Of a DNA stretch of 64,000 nucleotides, positions 1 to 7,647 are shown piece after piece. Under the pieces are notes generated by a model. That model was not told where the DNA came from, made no database searches, and worked only from the letters and a program-made list of their open reading frames with translations. Position numbers and translations under genes: made by a program. The DNA is from JAAYGT01 sp050252075. GTDB taxonomy: Bacteria > Pseudomonadota > Gammaproteobacteria > Burkholderiales > Burkholderiaceae_B. The stretch lies in the NCBI GenBank assembly GCA_050252075.1, contig JBFWLP010000001.1, positions 1 to 64,000 of the forward strand, given 5' to 3'. Position 1 is the first letter of the stretch. Every line of letters starts with the position of its first letter.

Positions 1-124
1 ATCGACGATTGCACTCGGCATTAGGCTATACAAGCCCTATGGAATACGAAAACCACTGGCACGCGAATCAACATAAAATCGCTGCCTGAATCCCGGCTAA
101 GGACTACGAAAAACGGGGGCAACA
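1..124 (+). mobile_element. 3' end of an IS3-family insertion sequence (partial, cut by the window edge)
   Basis: The first 89 bases encode a typical C-terminus of an IS3-family transposase. About 35 bases after its stop comes GGGGGCAACA (115-124), which would be a plausible right terminal inverted repeat ending in 5'-TGTTGCCCCC when read inward. The left end lies outside the window, so the inverted repeat cannot be confirmed and the exact right boundary is an estimate. Confidence 0.55.
3..89 (+). CDS. IS3-family transposase OrfB, C-terminal fragment
   Basis: The frame is open from the window edge and ends in TGA at 87-89. The translated tail contains RLHSALGYTSPMEYE, which matches the highly conserved end of the DDE integrase domain of IS3-family OrfB proteins (usual form RxHSxLGYxSPxEFE). 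The catalytic DDE residues would lie upstream, outside the window, so activity cannot be judged. Family assignment is from this motif alone, but the motif is distinctive. Confidence 0.7.
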   Translation, partial: RRLHSALGYTSPMEYENHWHANQHKIAA

Positions 125-172
125 CCAGATTGCATCGACCCCACCCACTCTTCGGAAGAAGCCATCGAAAGT

Positions 173-265
173 ATGGCCGCAAATCACACGGTGGAAAACA
201 ACGGCAGCCTTGACGAGCTTGCCAACGGACTGGCCGCCGCACTTCGAGCTGCGAGGTTGTCATGA
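173..265 (+). CDS. Possible 30-aa leader peptide or remnant upstream of the phage-type genes
   Basis: ATG at 173 opens a 30-codon frame that ends in TGA at 263-265, overlapping the next start in the ATGA arrangement used by the following genes. The peptide is Ala/Leu-rich at its end (LANGLAAALRAARLS). No clear ribosome-binding site is seen and the frame stays open upstream to 101 without a good start, so it may be the end of a gene truncated by the neighbouring IS. It is listed because of the translational-coupling overlap only. Confidence 0.3.
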   Translation: MAANHTVENNGSLDELANGLAAALRAARLS

Positions 266-702
266 GAAAGCGAAGCAAACACTACTGCCCAAAACGCGTC
301 GATATACCCATGCTGGTGCGTGCCCACAACACACTGGGGCCGTTGGACGCCATCATCAGCCAGATCGCCCGAGACGGCACGGTGAACTGTTCGCCACGTG
401 GGGTGCCCATGTTTCGGGATCTGGAAACCGGCCAGTGGTTTGAAACCGCTCATGCTCTGCAGGGCCTGATCGACCATCTGGAAATGTACCAGATGCGCGA
501 ACAACGGAGCCTGCCACTGCAGGCAATGAAGGAGTTTCATCGGTGCCTGGAATACAGCATGCCGGTATCGCAAGGCTTGCTCTCACGGCTACAACGCGAC
601 TTGCCGCTACTGCAGCGGGTAATCGCCCTGAGCGATCCGGCAGAAATGCGCGACCTGCTTCGCCAGGTACAGATCAAGGAACTGATGGAGGACGCACAGT
701 GA
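262..702 (+). CDS. Phage-type hypothetical protein, 146 aa
   Basis: I do not recognise a named function. The protein is small, basic at the N-terminus (MRKRSKHYCPKRVD) and mostly helical by composition; an early Leu-Gly-Pro-Leu segment and the overall look recall small proteins of Burkholderiales prophages. It is the first of at least six short genes joined by 4-bp or similar overlaps, an arrangement typical of phage early or recombination regions. Start ATG 262 overlaps the stop of the preceding 30-aa frame; its own stop overlaps the GTG of the next gene. Confidence 0.65.
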   Translation: MRKRSKHYCPKRVDIPMLVRAHNTLGPLDAIISQIARDGTVNCSPRGVPMFRDLETGQWFETAHALQGLIDHLEMYQMREQRSLPLQAMKEFHRCLEYSMPVSQGLLSRLQRDLPLLQRVIALSDPAEMRDLLRQVQIKELMEDAQ

Positions 703-1034
703 CACCCGACGAGCACAAGAACGCCATCATGGGCGCCCTGCTGCGCTGCTGCCGGGCTTACGGCACATCGGCCAGCGGCGGCGCCATTACGGGTTTTGAA
801 CAACATCTGGACGAGCTGGTTCGCATGTACACCGCGTGCCTTGCCCATAACGACATGCAAAACGCGCAGATTCAGCTACTTAAACGTGATTTGGAAGAGG
901 CGCATCGCATCATCGAGCTGCGCACGGCTGTAAACAAGGTACTTGAAAGCGAAGTACACGAACTGACCGCCCAAATGGAGGCAATTGGTGCGGGCGGCGT
1001 GGATGGACGACGGATTACGGGAGGTGCGGAATGA
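699..1034 (+). CDS. Phage-type hypothetical protein with coiled coil, 111 aa
   Basis: The chosen start is GTG at 699, which overlaps the previous stop as GTGA and follows a purine-rich TGGAGG. Upstream in-frame codons only read through the neighbouring gene in another frame. The second half (about residues 50-95) is rich in Leu, Glu, Gln and Ile at heptad-like spacing and probably forms a coiled coil. No catalytic motif is visible. Position within the overlapping phage-type series is the only functional clue. Confidence 0.6.
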   Translation: MTPDEHKNAIMGALLRCCRAYGTSASGGAITGFEQHLDELVRMYTACLAHNDMQNAQIQLLKRDLEEAHRIIELRTAVNKVLESEVHELTAQMEAIGAGGVDGRRITGGAE

Positions 1035-1405
1035 CTGACATTATTGATCGCTTGCTTTGCCGGTACGCCATGGGCCCAATCATGCCGAACGGCGAGCCAG
1101 AGTTTGGATGGCGTGATTTTAGCGGGCCTGCCGTAGAGGGAATGACGCTCCCAACGCCGATTATGCGCGAAGCGGCCGAAGCCATCCGCGACCTGCTGGC
1201 CGAGAGGGATGCTTTGCGGGATGCGCTGCGCTGGACGGCAGGAGTACTTCAGGCCTCATGCGTGGCAGGCAAGGTCACAGAGGCCGATACAGCCCGATCG
1301 CTCATAGGCAACGAGACGAAATCCATAGGGCAAATTCTGGATGCCGCAGATGCCGCACTCGCACAGGAACGAGGAACGAGCAATGCCCAGCGGAATCCAG
1401 ATTGA
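1031..1405 (+). CDS. Phage-type hypothetical protein, 124 aa
   Basis: The gene overlaps its upstream neighbour by ATGA. A central helical segment with AERDALRDALRW (about residues 56-67) resembles the short coiled segments of phage Ead/Ea22-like accessory proteins, but that similarity is too weak to name a family. The C-terminus overlaps the following gene by 23 bases in another frame. Confidence 0.6.
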   Translation: MTDIIDRLLCRYAMGPIMPNGEPEFGWRDFSGPAVEGMTLPTPIMREAAEAIRDLLAERDALRDALRWTAGVLQASCVAGKVTEADTARSLIGNETKSIGQILDAADAALAQERGTSNAQRNPD

Positions 1406-1571
1406 CAGTCGATTACTCGACACCCGAGAACACAACATTCGCATGGCCCGTATCTATCTATATGAAGCGCGGAGATCCATTCACAGAGACTGGGCCTTCA
1501 CGCTGCTTACGTGGGCCGCTGAGCGTCGCTTTAGAGCGGCGCAAGACAATGGACAAAAGGAGCTTTTTTGA
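1383..1571 (+). CDS. Small phage-type protein, 62 aa
   Basis: ATG 1383 is preferred over an in-frame ATG at 1341 because GAGGAACGAG lies just upstream, giving a good ribosome-binding site, and the earlier start would overlap the preceding gene much further. The product is basic and aromatic (ARIYLYEARRS; FTLLTWAAERR) with no recognisable domain. Its stop TGA shares bases with the ATG of the next gene. Confidence 0.55.
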   Translation: MPSGIQIDSRLLDTREHNIRMARIYLYEARRSIHRDWAFTLLTWAAERRFRAAQDNGQKELF

Positions 1572-1816
1572 TGGCCAAGAACAGGACGCCGGAGCCGGTT
1601 GCCTTTCGGAGCAAAGACACCCCTTACCTATTCAGCCTGGGAGGCCCAGAAACGACAGGGTTTGATGGTCTTATCACAACCGACCAAGCCGAAGCCTACG
1701 CCCAGGCGCGAGTGACCGCCGCCCTGCAGGAGGCTATCGACAAAGTTTCGATGCATGGTGGCTCAGTTGAAATTGAAGCAGCCATCCGCGCACTTATTCC
1801 GGAGGATGCGAGATGA
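1571..1816 (+). CDS. Phage-type hypothetical protein, 81 aa
   Basis: Start ATG 1571 overlaps the previous stop (TGATG) and an AAGGAG lies a few bases upstream. A TTG one codon earlier is possible but less likely. The middle part resembles small tail- or DNA-associated phage proteins only in its Ala/Gln-rich helix (TTDQAEAYAQARVTAALQ). No function can be assigned. Confidence 0.6.
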   Translation: MAKNRTPEPVAFRSKDTPYLFSLGGPETTGFDGLITTDQAEAYAQARVTAALQEAIDKVSMHGGSVEIEAAIRALIPEDAR

Positions 1817-2052
1817 TCAGCCTGCAGCCTGAGCAACTTGAAGACCTGCTGGCCCGCGCCGCCCAGAAAGGCGCAGAGACCGCTTTCGAGGAGATGGTTT
1901 GCTACCACTACAAAGATGCGTGCAAGCAGCTAGGCATCAGCTACAACACGCTGCAAAAACGCATTCTTGAAGGTAAGATAAGGCCCGTAGACGGCCGCAT
2001 TACAGGCGCGGAAATCAGGCGGTACTTGGGCCTAAGCCGGGGCCATTTTTAA
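1813..2052 (+). CDS. Putative excisionase-like DNA-binding protein of the prophage remnant, 79 aa
   Basis: The C-terminal half, about residues 35-76, reads as a helix-turn-helix with a short wing: KDACKQLGISYNTLQKRI followed by GKIRPVDGRITGAEIRRYL. This layout is like MerR-fold excisionases and AlpA-type regulators that bind att sites or promoters. It is the last gene of the overlapping series and sits about 90 bp before a 14-bp inverted repeat, which suits an Xis-type role. No integrase gene is visible in the window, so the role is inferred. Confidence 0.55.
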   Translation: MISLQPEQLEDLLARAAQKGAETAFEEMVCYHYKDACKQLGISYNTLQKRILEGKIRPVDGRITGAEIRRYLGLSRGHF

Positions 2053-2137
2053 GCGACAGGCCCCATAAAAGCCCCAAATTTTCGGAAATCCGCGTATTTT
2101 CTTGATTTGCGAGTCTCTCCGTTCGCACCACTATTTG

Positions 2138-2185
2138 CAAACCGTTGATTTCAATAACTCACAACACAACAAAATCAACGGTTTG
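2138..2185. repeat. 14-bp perfect inverted repeat with 20-bp spacer at the end of the phage-type genes
   Basis: CAAACCGTTGATTT (2138-2151) is repeated inverted as AAATCAACGGTTTG (2172-2185). There is no T-run directly after either arm, so it is not a standard terminator, although it could form a stable hairpin. Its place between the last phage-type gene and the chromosomal metallophosphoesterase gene suggests an attachment or recombinase-binding site or a regulatory dyad. A matching copy at the other end of the element would lie outside the window. Confidence 0.6.
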
Positions 2186-2306
2186 AGGGTATCATTAGCT
2201 TTCGTTTGACACCCAAACGCCCCCCCTGGTCTTCGAGAAGTGGCCGCCGCGCTCTTTGATGAGCTGCTGGGAACGTTCGCCCTGAACTGCATCGGGGAAC
2301 GCATGG

Positions 2307-3110
2307 TCAGGCCTGTATGGCCGTGCTCTGCACCAATGCGAACTCGTCGGTAGCATCGTCGTAGTCCCAGCGCTCGGCGATGCAGCGGCGCGGCATTCCT
2401 TCAAAGCCGTACCGAATAAGATTGACGGAGTTGTTTGAGTCGTGCCGAATCCGGGTGGACACCGCCGTGCCGGCCTGTAGAACCCAGACCCGAAGGCGCA
2501 TGTCAGCAAGACTATCGTGCAGCCCGCAGATGAAGGGGCGATGGATATGCCCCCCCAGTATCAAATCCACCCCCGCTTGCGCCCACTGCCGAATGGCACG
2601 CCCATGACCGCGCAAAAGGTGGGCTTTGTCCTCAGCGTGGGTAACGTACACCGGCTGATGCGTGACGACAATGCGCAGTTGTTCCTTGTCCGCCCGCCTT
2701 AAGCGCTGCGCGACGCGTTCAATTTGTCGGGCCGAAACCTCCCCTTCAATATGTCTGTAGCGACGCGTTGTCCGCACACCGATAACCAGCAACTCCGATG
2801 TTTCATGAACTGGCTCAAGCTCTGAGCCAAAGATTCGCGCGTAACGCGCGTACGGCCGGAAAATGCGACTGGCCAGATCGAAGAGCGGGATGTCGTGATT
2901 TCCGGCAATGACCAGCCGGGAAGGCACGGCAAGGCGGTCCATGAAGGCGCCTGCCGCTGTGAACTCCACCTTCCGCGCGCGCTGCGTGATGTCGCCCGAC
3001 AAAATCACCAGTGAAGGCGCTTGCGCGTGTGCCAGACGTTCCAGCGCTTTCACCACGCGCGGTCGTTCAGTGCCGAAATGCGGGTCTGAAATATGAAGCG
3101 CGGCCCTCAT
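2307..3110 (-). CDS. Calcineurin-like metallophosphoesterase, 267 aa
   Basis: A cytosolic two-metal phosphoesterase. The metal ligands are easy to see: DPHFG (residues 9-13), GDITQR (39-44), GNHD (70-73), a VVTHQP segment near residue 150 and GGHIHRP near residue 190. This is the full metallophos signature, and the size is normal for single-domain members such as cAMP phosphodiesterase-like or UDP-diacylglucosamine hydrolase-like proteins. The substrate cannot be told. It overlaps the end of the upstream lipid-kinase-like gene by ATGA, so the two are probably co-transcribed and may share lipid or nucleotide substrates. Confidence 0.9.
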   Translation of the reverse strand: MRAALHISDPHFGTERPRVVKALERLAHAQAPSLVILSGDITQRARKVEFTAAGAFMDRLAVPSRLVIAGNHDIPLFDLASRIFRPYARYARIFGSELEPVHETSELLVIGVRTTRRYRHIEGEVSARQIERVAQRLRRADKEQLRIVVTHQPVYVTHAEDKAHLLRGHGRAIRQWAQAGVDLILGGHIHRPFICGLHDSLADMRLRVWVLQAGTAVSTRIRHDSNNSVNLIRYGFEGMPRRCIAERWDYDDATDEFALVQSTAIQA

Positions 3111-4198
3111 GGCGTGTCGCGTTCCGTTTGCGGATGAACAGTGGTGTGCGCCGGGGCGGCCGGGTCATCGATACGCAGGGTCTCGACAGGCTCGTCGGGC
3201 CCCGGTTCGGAAGCGCGTTTGATCAACAGCAGAGGCTTCGGCGCCACACGAAACTCCAGTGGAGCATGCAACCAGATAATCTCGCCATCGATCGCCACCT
3301 TGATGCGCCGCTTGCCCGCATTCTTCCTTTGGGCCATGAGCCGGGTTTCCGCAGCGCGGCGCATACTGCGCAACCGGCCCAAGGGGACGACGCTCAGGCG
3401 GCGAAAACTGAAGCCCATGATGTTCTCGGCGTCGGCCAGCTTTCCGAAGGCACCACGTGCAGCAAGCCACAACATGGCCAGGGTTCCCACGGGATTCACT
3501 GCGATCGCTGCAAGCTGGCCCTGCCTCACCGACTCGGCCTGGGGCATACCCACCTGTTCGAGTTGAAGGCGATTATTGCCAACAAACAGCGTCGTTGTTC
3601 GAAAATGCAGTGGCTTGCCACTTTGTTCCAATGCCATGTCCAGATAACGATGGTGGCCAAAGGCAGTGACCAGGGCAGACCAGAGGGCCACCAATCGACT
3701 GCGACCGTAACGCTGCTTGAACTTCTCCCGATCTTCAAGGAGCTCCGGATACAGACCCACGCTGGCATTGACAAGAAATATCCGGTCGTTTACCACGCCT
3801 ACCTGCACAGGCATGGGTTCGCCGTGCAATAAATCGTCCAGGGCCGCAACGATGTCTTCAGGGATACCGTGAGTACGACCGAAATAATTGAAGGTGCCCT
3901 GCGGGATGGCGCCGAACAGGCAGCCGACTTCAAGCGCGGCCGTCGCTACCGCATTGATTGTCCCGTCTCCGCCCACCGCCACCACGGCACCGTTCTGCGC
4001 CTGGGCAGCGTCAATGGCTTTCTCTATGGTGGCTTGCAGGTTACCGGCATTTTCGATGACGAATACATCGTGCGTGCGTGCTGCCAATCGCATGGCGGAT
4101 TCAATCGACCGGCGGGTCGCGTCTGCATTCTGGCGCCCTGAACCGCCGTTGATGACAAAGAATAGCGGCGGCTCGAACGTGCGTGAGACGGGTTGCAT
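3107..4198 (-). CDS. Diacylglycerol kinase-family lipid kinase, 363 aa
   Basis: A member of the DAGK catalytic-domain family (YegS/BmrU/sphingosine kinase fold), which phosphorylates a lipid hydroxyl using ATP. The nucleotide-binding signature GGDGT is at residues 76-80 after a conserved FFVINGGSG start, followed by PQGTFNYFGR near residue 100, where most bacterial members have a GT-N-FAR-type motif. The C-terminal beta domain is present, with DGE in IDGEIIW. It is translationally coupled (ATGA) with the downstream metallophosphoesterase. The lipid substrate is unknown; phosphatidylglycerol or diacylglycerol are reasonable guesses. Confidence 0.85.
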   Translation of the reverse strand: MQPVSRTFEPPLFFVINGGSGRQNADATRRSIESAMRLAARTHDVFVIENAGNLQATIEKAIDAAQAQNGAVVAVGGDGTINAVATAALEVGCLFGAIPQGTFNYFGRTHGIPEDIVAALDDLLHGEPMPVQVGVVNDRIFLVNASVGLYPELLEDREKFKQRYGRSRLVALWSALVTAFGHHRYLDMALEQSGKPLHFRTTTLFVGNNRLQLEQVGMPQAESVRQGQLAAIAVNPVGTLAMLWLAARGAFGKLADAENIMGFSFRRLSVVPLGRLRSMRRAAETRLMAQRKNAGKRRIKVAIDGEIIWLHAPLEFRVAPKPLLLIKRASEPGPDEPVETLRIDDPAAPAHTTVHPQTERDTP

Positions 4199-4365
4199 GA
4201 AAGTGCTCAGACTGCCTCCAGAAGGTCAGTTTTCTTGTCGGCCACGACAGAAGTCGAAGGCCTGATTGGCCGTTCAGATGCCTATGGTAGTTTCCCGGGC
4301 GCTGATCAGCAAATGCGTGCAGCGCGCCGGCTCGCGTCATGGCCAAAAAACCTTACCGACACGCT

Positions 4366-4374
4366 TGTTATAAT
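4366..4374 (+). promoter_or_regulatory. Extended -10 promoter for dapC
   Basis: TGT followed directly by TATAAT (4369-4374) is a perfect extended -10 element. No convincing -35 box lies 17 bp upstream (A-rich there), which is common for extended -10 promoters. Transcription would start near 4381, leaving about 42 nt of leader before the dapC ATG at 4423. Confidence 0.5.
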
Positions 4375-4422
4375 GCCTGGTTACCCTGCTTGTTTCGTCC
4401 AACCCGCCAAAAAGGCGCCTTC

Positions 4423-5625
4423 ATGAACCCCCGACTAGGCACCCTGAACCCCTACCCCTTTGAACGGCTGCGCGGCCTGCTGGCCCAGGCAGGCACGCCC
4501 ACTCACGGGCTGACCCCCATCAACCTGTCCATCGGCGAACCCAAGCACGACACCCCGGCGGTCATCGTGCAGGCCATGCAGCAGGCCCTGGGCGGCCTGT
4601 CGGTATACCCGCCCACCAAGGGCAGCCCCGCCGTTCGCGAAGCCATTGCCGGCTGGATTTCCCGACGCTACGGCATCGCCCCCCCCAACCCGGACACCCA
4701 GGTGCTGCCGGTGGCCGGTTCGCGCGAAGCCCTGTTTGCCTTCGCCCAGGTGGTGGTAGACGCCGCCGACGACGCCCTGGTGGTATGCCCCAACCCCTTC
4801 TACCAAATCTACGAAGGCGCCGCGCTGCTGGCGGGCGCGCAGCCCTGGTACCTGAATGCGGTGGCGGAAAACAATTTCGCCCTCGACTGGGCAAGCGTGC
4901 CGGCCGATGTCTGGAACCGCACCCGCCTGCTGTATGTGTGTACCCCGGGTAATCCGGCCGGCAACGTCATGACGCTCGACGACTGGCGCACCGTGTTCGA
5001 GCTGGCCGACCGCCACGACTTCATCATTGCCGCCGATGAATGCTATTCGGAAATCTATTTCGACGAATCGCATCCGCCACTGGGCAGCCTGCAGGCCGCA
5101 GTACAGCTGGGCCGGGACGATTTCCACCGGCTAGTGTCGTTTTCCAGCCTCTCCAAGCGCTCGAACGTGCCCGGCCTGCGCTCGGGCTTCGTGGCGGGCG
5201 ATGCCGCCGTGCTGGAAAAATTCCTGCTGTACCGCACCTACCATGGCTCGGCCATCAGCACCGTGGTGTCCGACACCAGCATTGCAGCCTGGAACGACGA
5301 AGCACACGTGGTGGAAAACCGCCGCCTGTACCGGGAGAAATTCGAAGCCGTGGTGCCGATCCTGGCGCCGGTCTTGAATGCCACCTGGCCCGAGGCCTCC
5401 TTCTATTTGTGGCTGCCCACGCCGGGCAGCGACTCGGATTTCGTGCGTGACCTGTATGCCGCCACAGGTGTTACCGTATTGCCTGGCAGTTATCTTGCAC
5501 GCGAGGCACGCGCAGAGAACCCCGGCGCAGGGCGCATCCGCCTGGCGCTGGTGGCCCCGAAAGCCCAGTGCATCGAAGGCGCCGAGCGCATTGCCGCATT
5601 TGTCCGCAACCGTGCTTCGGTATAG
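4423..5625 (+). CDS. dapC: N-succinyldiaminopimelate aminotransferase
   Basis: A PLP-dependent class I/II aminotransferase that makes N-succinyl-LL-2,6-diaminopimelate in the succinylase branch of lysine and peptidoglycan precursor synthesis. ATG 4423 is chosen over the in-frame ATG at 4339, because the predicted promoter lies between them and the protein then begins MNPRLGTLNPYPF, the usual DapC start. Family features include INLSIGEPKH near the N-terminus, CTPGNPAGN near residue 170, and the PLP lysine in SLSKRSNVPGLRSG around residue 240. The 400-aa length is typical. dapD and dapE follow directly, which supports DapC over other aminotransferases. Confidence 0.93.
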   Translation: MNPRLGTLNPYPFERLRGLLAQAGTPTHGLTPINLSIGEPKHDTPAVIVQAMQQALGGLSVYPPTKGSPAVREAIAGWISRRYGIAPPNPDTQVLPVAGSREALFAFAQVVVDAADDALVVCPNPFYQIYEGAALLAGAQPWYLNAVAENNFALDWASVPADVWNRTRLLYVCTPGNPAGNVMTLDDWRTVFELADRHDFIIAADECYSEIYFDESHPPLGSLQAAVQLGRDDFHRLVSFSSLSKRSNVPGLRSGFVAGDAAVLEKFLLYRTYHGSAISTVVSDTSIAAWNDEAHVVENRRLYREKFEAVVPILAPVLNATWPEASFYLWLPTPGSDSDFVRDLYAATGVTVLPGSYLAREARAENPGAGRIRLALVAPKAQCIEGAERIAAFVRNRASV

Positions 5626-5664
5626 CATTGCACCACTTTTTTCATTGTTATCAAGCGAATCGAC

Positions 5665-6486
5665 ATGACAACCGAACTTCAAACCATCATTGAGAAGGCC
5701 TGGGACAACCGTGCCGACCTTTCCCCCACCTCGGGCCACGCCGACGTTCACGACGCCGTGAAAACCACACTGGCCGGCCTGGATGCCGGCACACTGCGCG
5801 TTGCCGAAAAAATCGACGGGCAGTGGATGGTGCACCAGTGGGTGAAGAAGGCCGTGCTGCTGTCGTTCCGCCTGGAAAACAATCGGGGCATGGGAGCGGC
5901 TCCCCTGCAGTTTTACGACAAGGTGGCTACCAAGTTTGAGGGGTTCACCGACGATGATTTCGCGCGCGGCGGCTACCGTGTGGTCCCCCCGGCCGTGGCC
6001 CGGCACGGCGCCTTCATCGGCAAAAATGTGGTTCTCATGCCCTCGTATGTCAACATCGGCGCCTACGTCGACGAAGGCACCATGGTCGACACCTGGGCCA
6101 CGGTGGGCTCCTGCGCGCAAATCGGCAAGAACGTGCACCTGTCGGGCGGCGTGGGCATAGGCGGCGTGCTTGAACCGCTGCAGGCCAATCCCACCATCAT
6201 CGAAGACAACTGCTTTATCGGTGCACGCTCCGAAGTCGTCGAGGGAGTCATCGTGGAAGAGAACTCGGTACTGGCGATGGGCGTTTTCCTTTCCCAAAGC
6301 ACAAAAATCTACGATCGCACCACCGGCGAAATCATCTACGGCCGCGTTCCCTCGGGTTCGGTCGTGGTGCCCGGTTCGCTGCCGGCCGCCGATGGCAGCC
6401 ACAGCCTGGCGTGCGCGGTGATCGTCAAGCGTGTCGACGCCCAGACGCGCGCCAAAACCAGCATCAACGATCTGCTGAGGGCCTGA
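5665..6486 (+). CDS. dapD: 2,3,4,5-tetrahydropyridine-2,6-dicarboxylate N-succinyltransferase
   Basis: It transfers succinyl from succinyl-CoA to tetrahydrodipicolinate, the committing step of the succinylase DAP pathway. The 273-aa length matches DapD. Residues about 110-235 show the hexapeptide-repeat pattern of a left-handed beta-helix (for example GKNVVLMPSYVNIGAYVDEG and GVGIGGVLEPLQANPTIIED). The N-terminal helical domain begins ELQTIIEKAWDNR as in most DapD proteins. It lies 39 bp after dapC and its stop overlaps the dapE start (TGATG). Confidence 0.97.
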   Translation: MTTELQTIIEKAWDNRADLSPTSGHADVHDAVKTTLAGLDAGTLRVAEKIDGQWMVHQWVKKAVLLSFRLENNRGMGAAPLQFYDKVATKFEGFTDDDFARGGYRVVPPAVARHGAFIGKNVVLMPSYVNIGAYVDEGTMVDTWATVGSCAQIGKNVHLSGGVGIGGVLEPLQANPTIIEDNCFIGARSEVVEGVIVEENSVLAMGVFLSQSTKIYDRTTGEIIYGRVPSGSVVVPGSLPAADGSHSLACAVIVKRVDAQTRAKTSINDLLRA

Positions 6487-7631
6487 TGTCCGATAACGCC
6501 GTACTTGCGCTCACCAAGGACCTCATCGCGCGGGCTTCCGTCACGCCGGTCGACGAAGGGTGCCAAAAGGTGCTCGTTGATCGGCTGGGCGCACTGGGGT
6601 TTCAGTGTGAAACCCTGGTGTTCGACGACGTTACCAATCTGTGGGCCCGACGCGGAACCCGCGGCCCCCTGCTGGTATTCGCCGGACATACCGATGTGGT
6701 GCCGACCGGCCCGCTCGACCGTTGGGACAGCGATCCGTTCGTGCCCACCGAACGCGACGGGCTGCTATTCGGGCGCGGCGCGGCAGACATGAAAAGCTCC
6801 ATTGCTGCGTTTGTGGTGGCGGTCGAGGAATTCGTCGGGGCACATCCCGACCATGCCGGGTCGATCGGCCTGCTGATCACCTCCGACGAAGAGGGCCCGT
6901 CGATCAACGGAACCGTCAAGGTGTGCAACGAACTGGCACGCCGCGGGGAAACCCTGAACTACTGTATCGTGGGTGAGCCCACATCGGTCAGCCGTCTGGG
7001 AGACACCGTCAAGAACGGTCGCCGCGGATCGTTATCAGGAAAACTTACGGTCAAAGGCAAGCAAGGCCATGTAGCCTACCCGCACCTGGCCCGTAACCCG
7101 GTGCATTTGCTGGCACCGGCCCTGGTGGCGCTGACCGAACAGGTCTGGGACAACGGAAACAGTTACTTCCCGGCCACCACGTTCCAGATATCGAATCTGC
7201 ACGCCGGCACCGGGGCCACCAATGTCGTGCCCGGCACGGCAGTACTCGATTTCAATTTCCGGTTTTCCACGGAAAACACCCCCGAAAGCCTGAAGGAACG
7301 TGTGCTTGCCATCTTAAGGCATCACCAGCTGGAATTCGACATCGAATGGAATCTGAGCGGCCTTCCCTTCCTGACGCCGGTGGGCGAACTTAGTGAAGCG
7401 CTCGGTCGCGCCATACACGACGAAGTGGGCGTGACCACCGAGCTTTCAACCACGGGTGGCACCTCGGATGGCCGATTCATCGCCAAAATCTGTCCGCAAG
7501 TCGTGGAATTCGGGCCCATCAATGCCAGTATCCACCAGGTCAATGAACACATACACATCGATACCCTTGTGCCGCTGAAAAACATCTATCGCCGCACTCT
7601 GGAAAACCTTTTGGTGACTGAACGCTTTTAA
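6486..7631 (+). CDS. dapE: Succinyl-diaminopimelate desuccinylase
   Basis: A dinuclear zinc M20-family hydrolase that releases succinate to give LL-diaminopimelate. Visible motifs are GHTDVVPTGP (first metal His and Asp), GRGAADMKSS (bridging Asp), TSDEEGPSINGT (catalytic Glu pair), IVGEPTS and, near the end, NASIHQVNEHI with the last metal-binding His. Start ATG 6486 overlaps the dapD stop, and the longer upstream frame only reads through dapD. The 381-aa length is as expected. It completes a dapC-dapD-dapE operon. Confidence 0.97.
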   Translation: MSDNAVLALTKDLIARASVTPVDEGCQKVLVDRLGALGFQCETLVFDDVTNLWARRGTRGPLLVFAGHTDVVPTGPLDRWDSDPFVPTERDGLLFGRGAADMKSSIAAFVVAVEEFVGAHPDHAGSIGLLITSDEEGPSINGTVKVCNELARRGETLNYCIVGEPTSVSRLGDTVKNGRRGSLSGKLTVKGKQGHVAYPHLARNPVHLLAPALVALTEQVWDNGNSYFPATTFQISNLHAGTGATNVVPGTAVLDFNFRFSTENTPESLKERVLAILRHHQLEFDIEWNLSGLPFLTPVGELSEALGRAIHDEVGVTTELSTTGGTSDGRFIAKICPQVVEFGPINASIHQVNEHIHIDTLVPLKNIYRRTLENLLVTERF

Positions 7632-7647
7632 GAGGCGGGAAACGATC

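Noticed and set aside
5131..6402. Minus-strand ORF of 423 codons across dapC and dapD
   Set aside because: Antisense to two genes with unmistakable motifs; His/Gly-rich without any domain.
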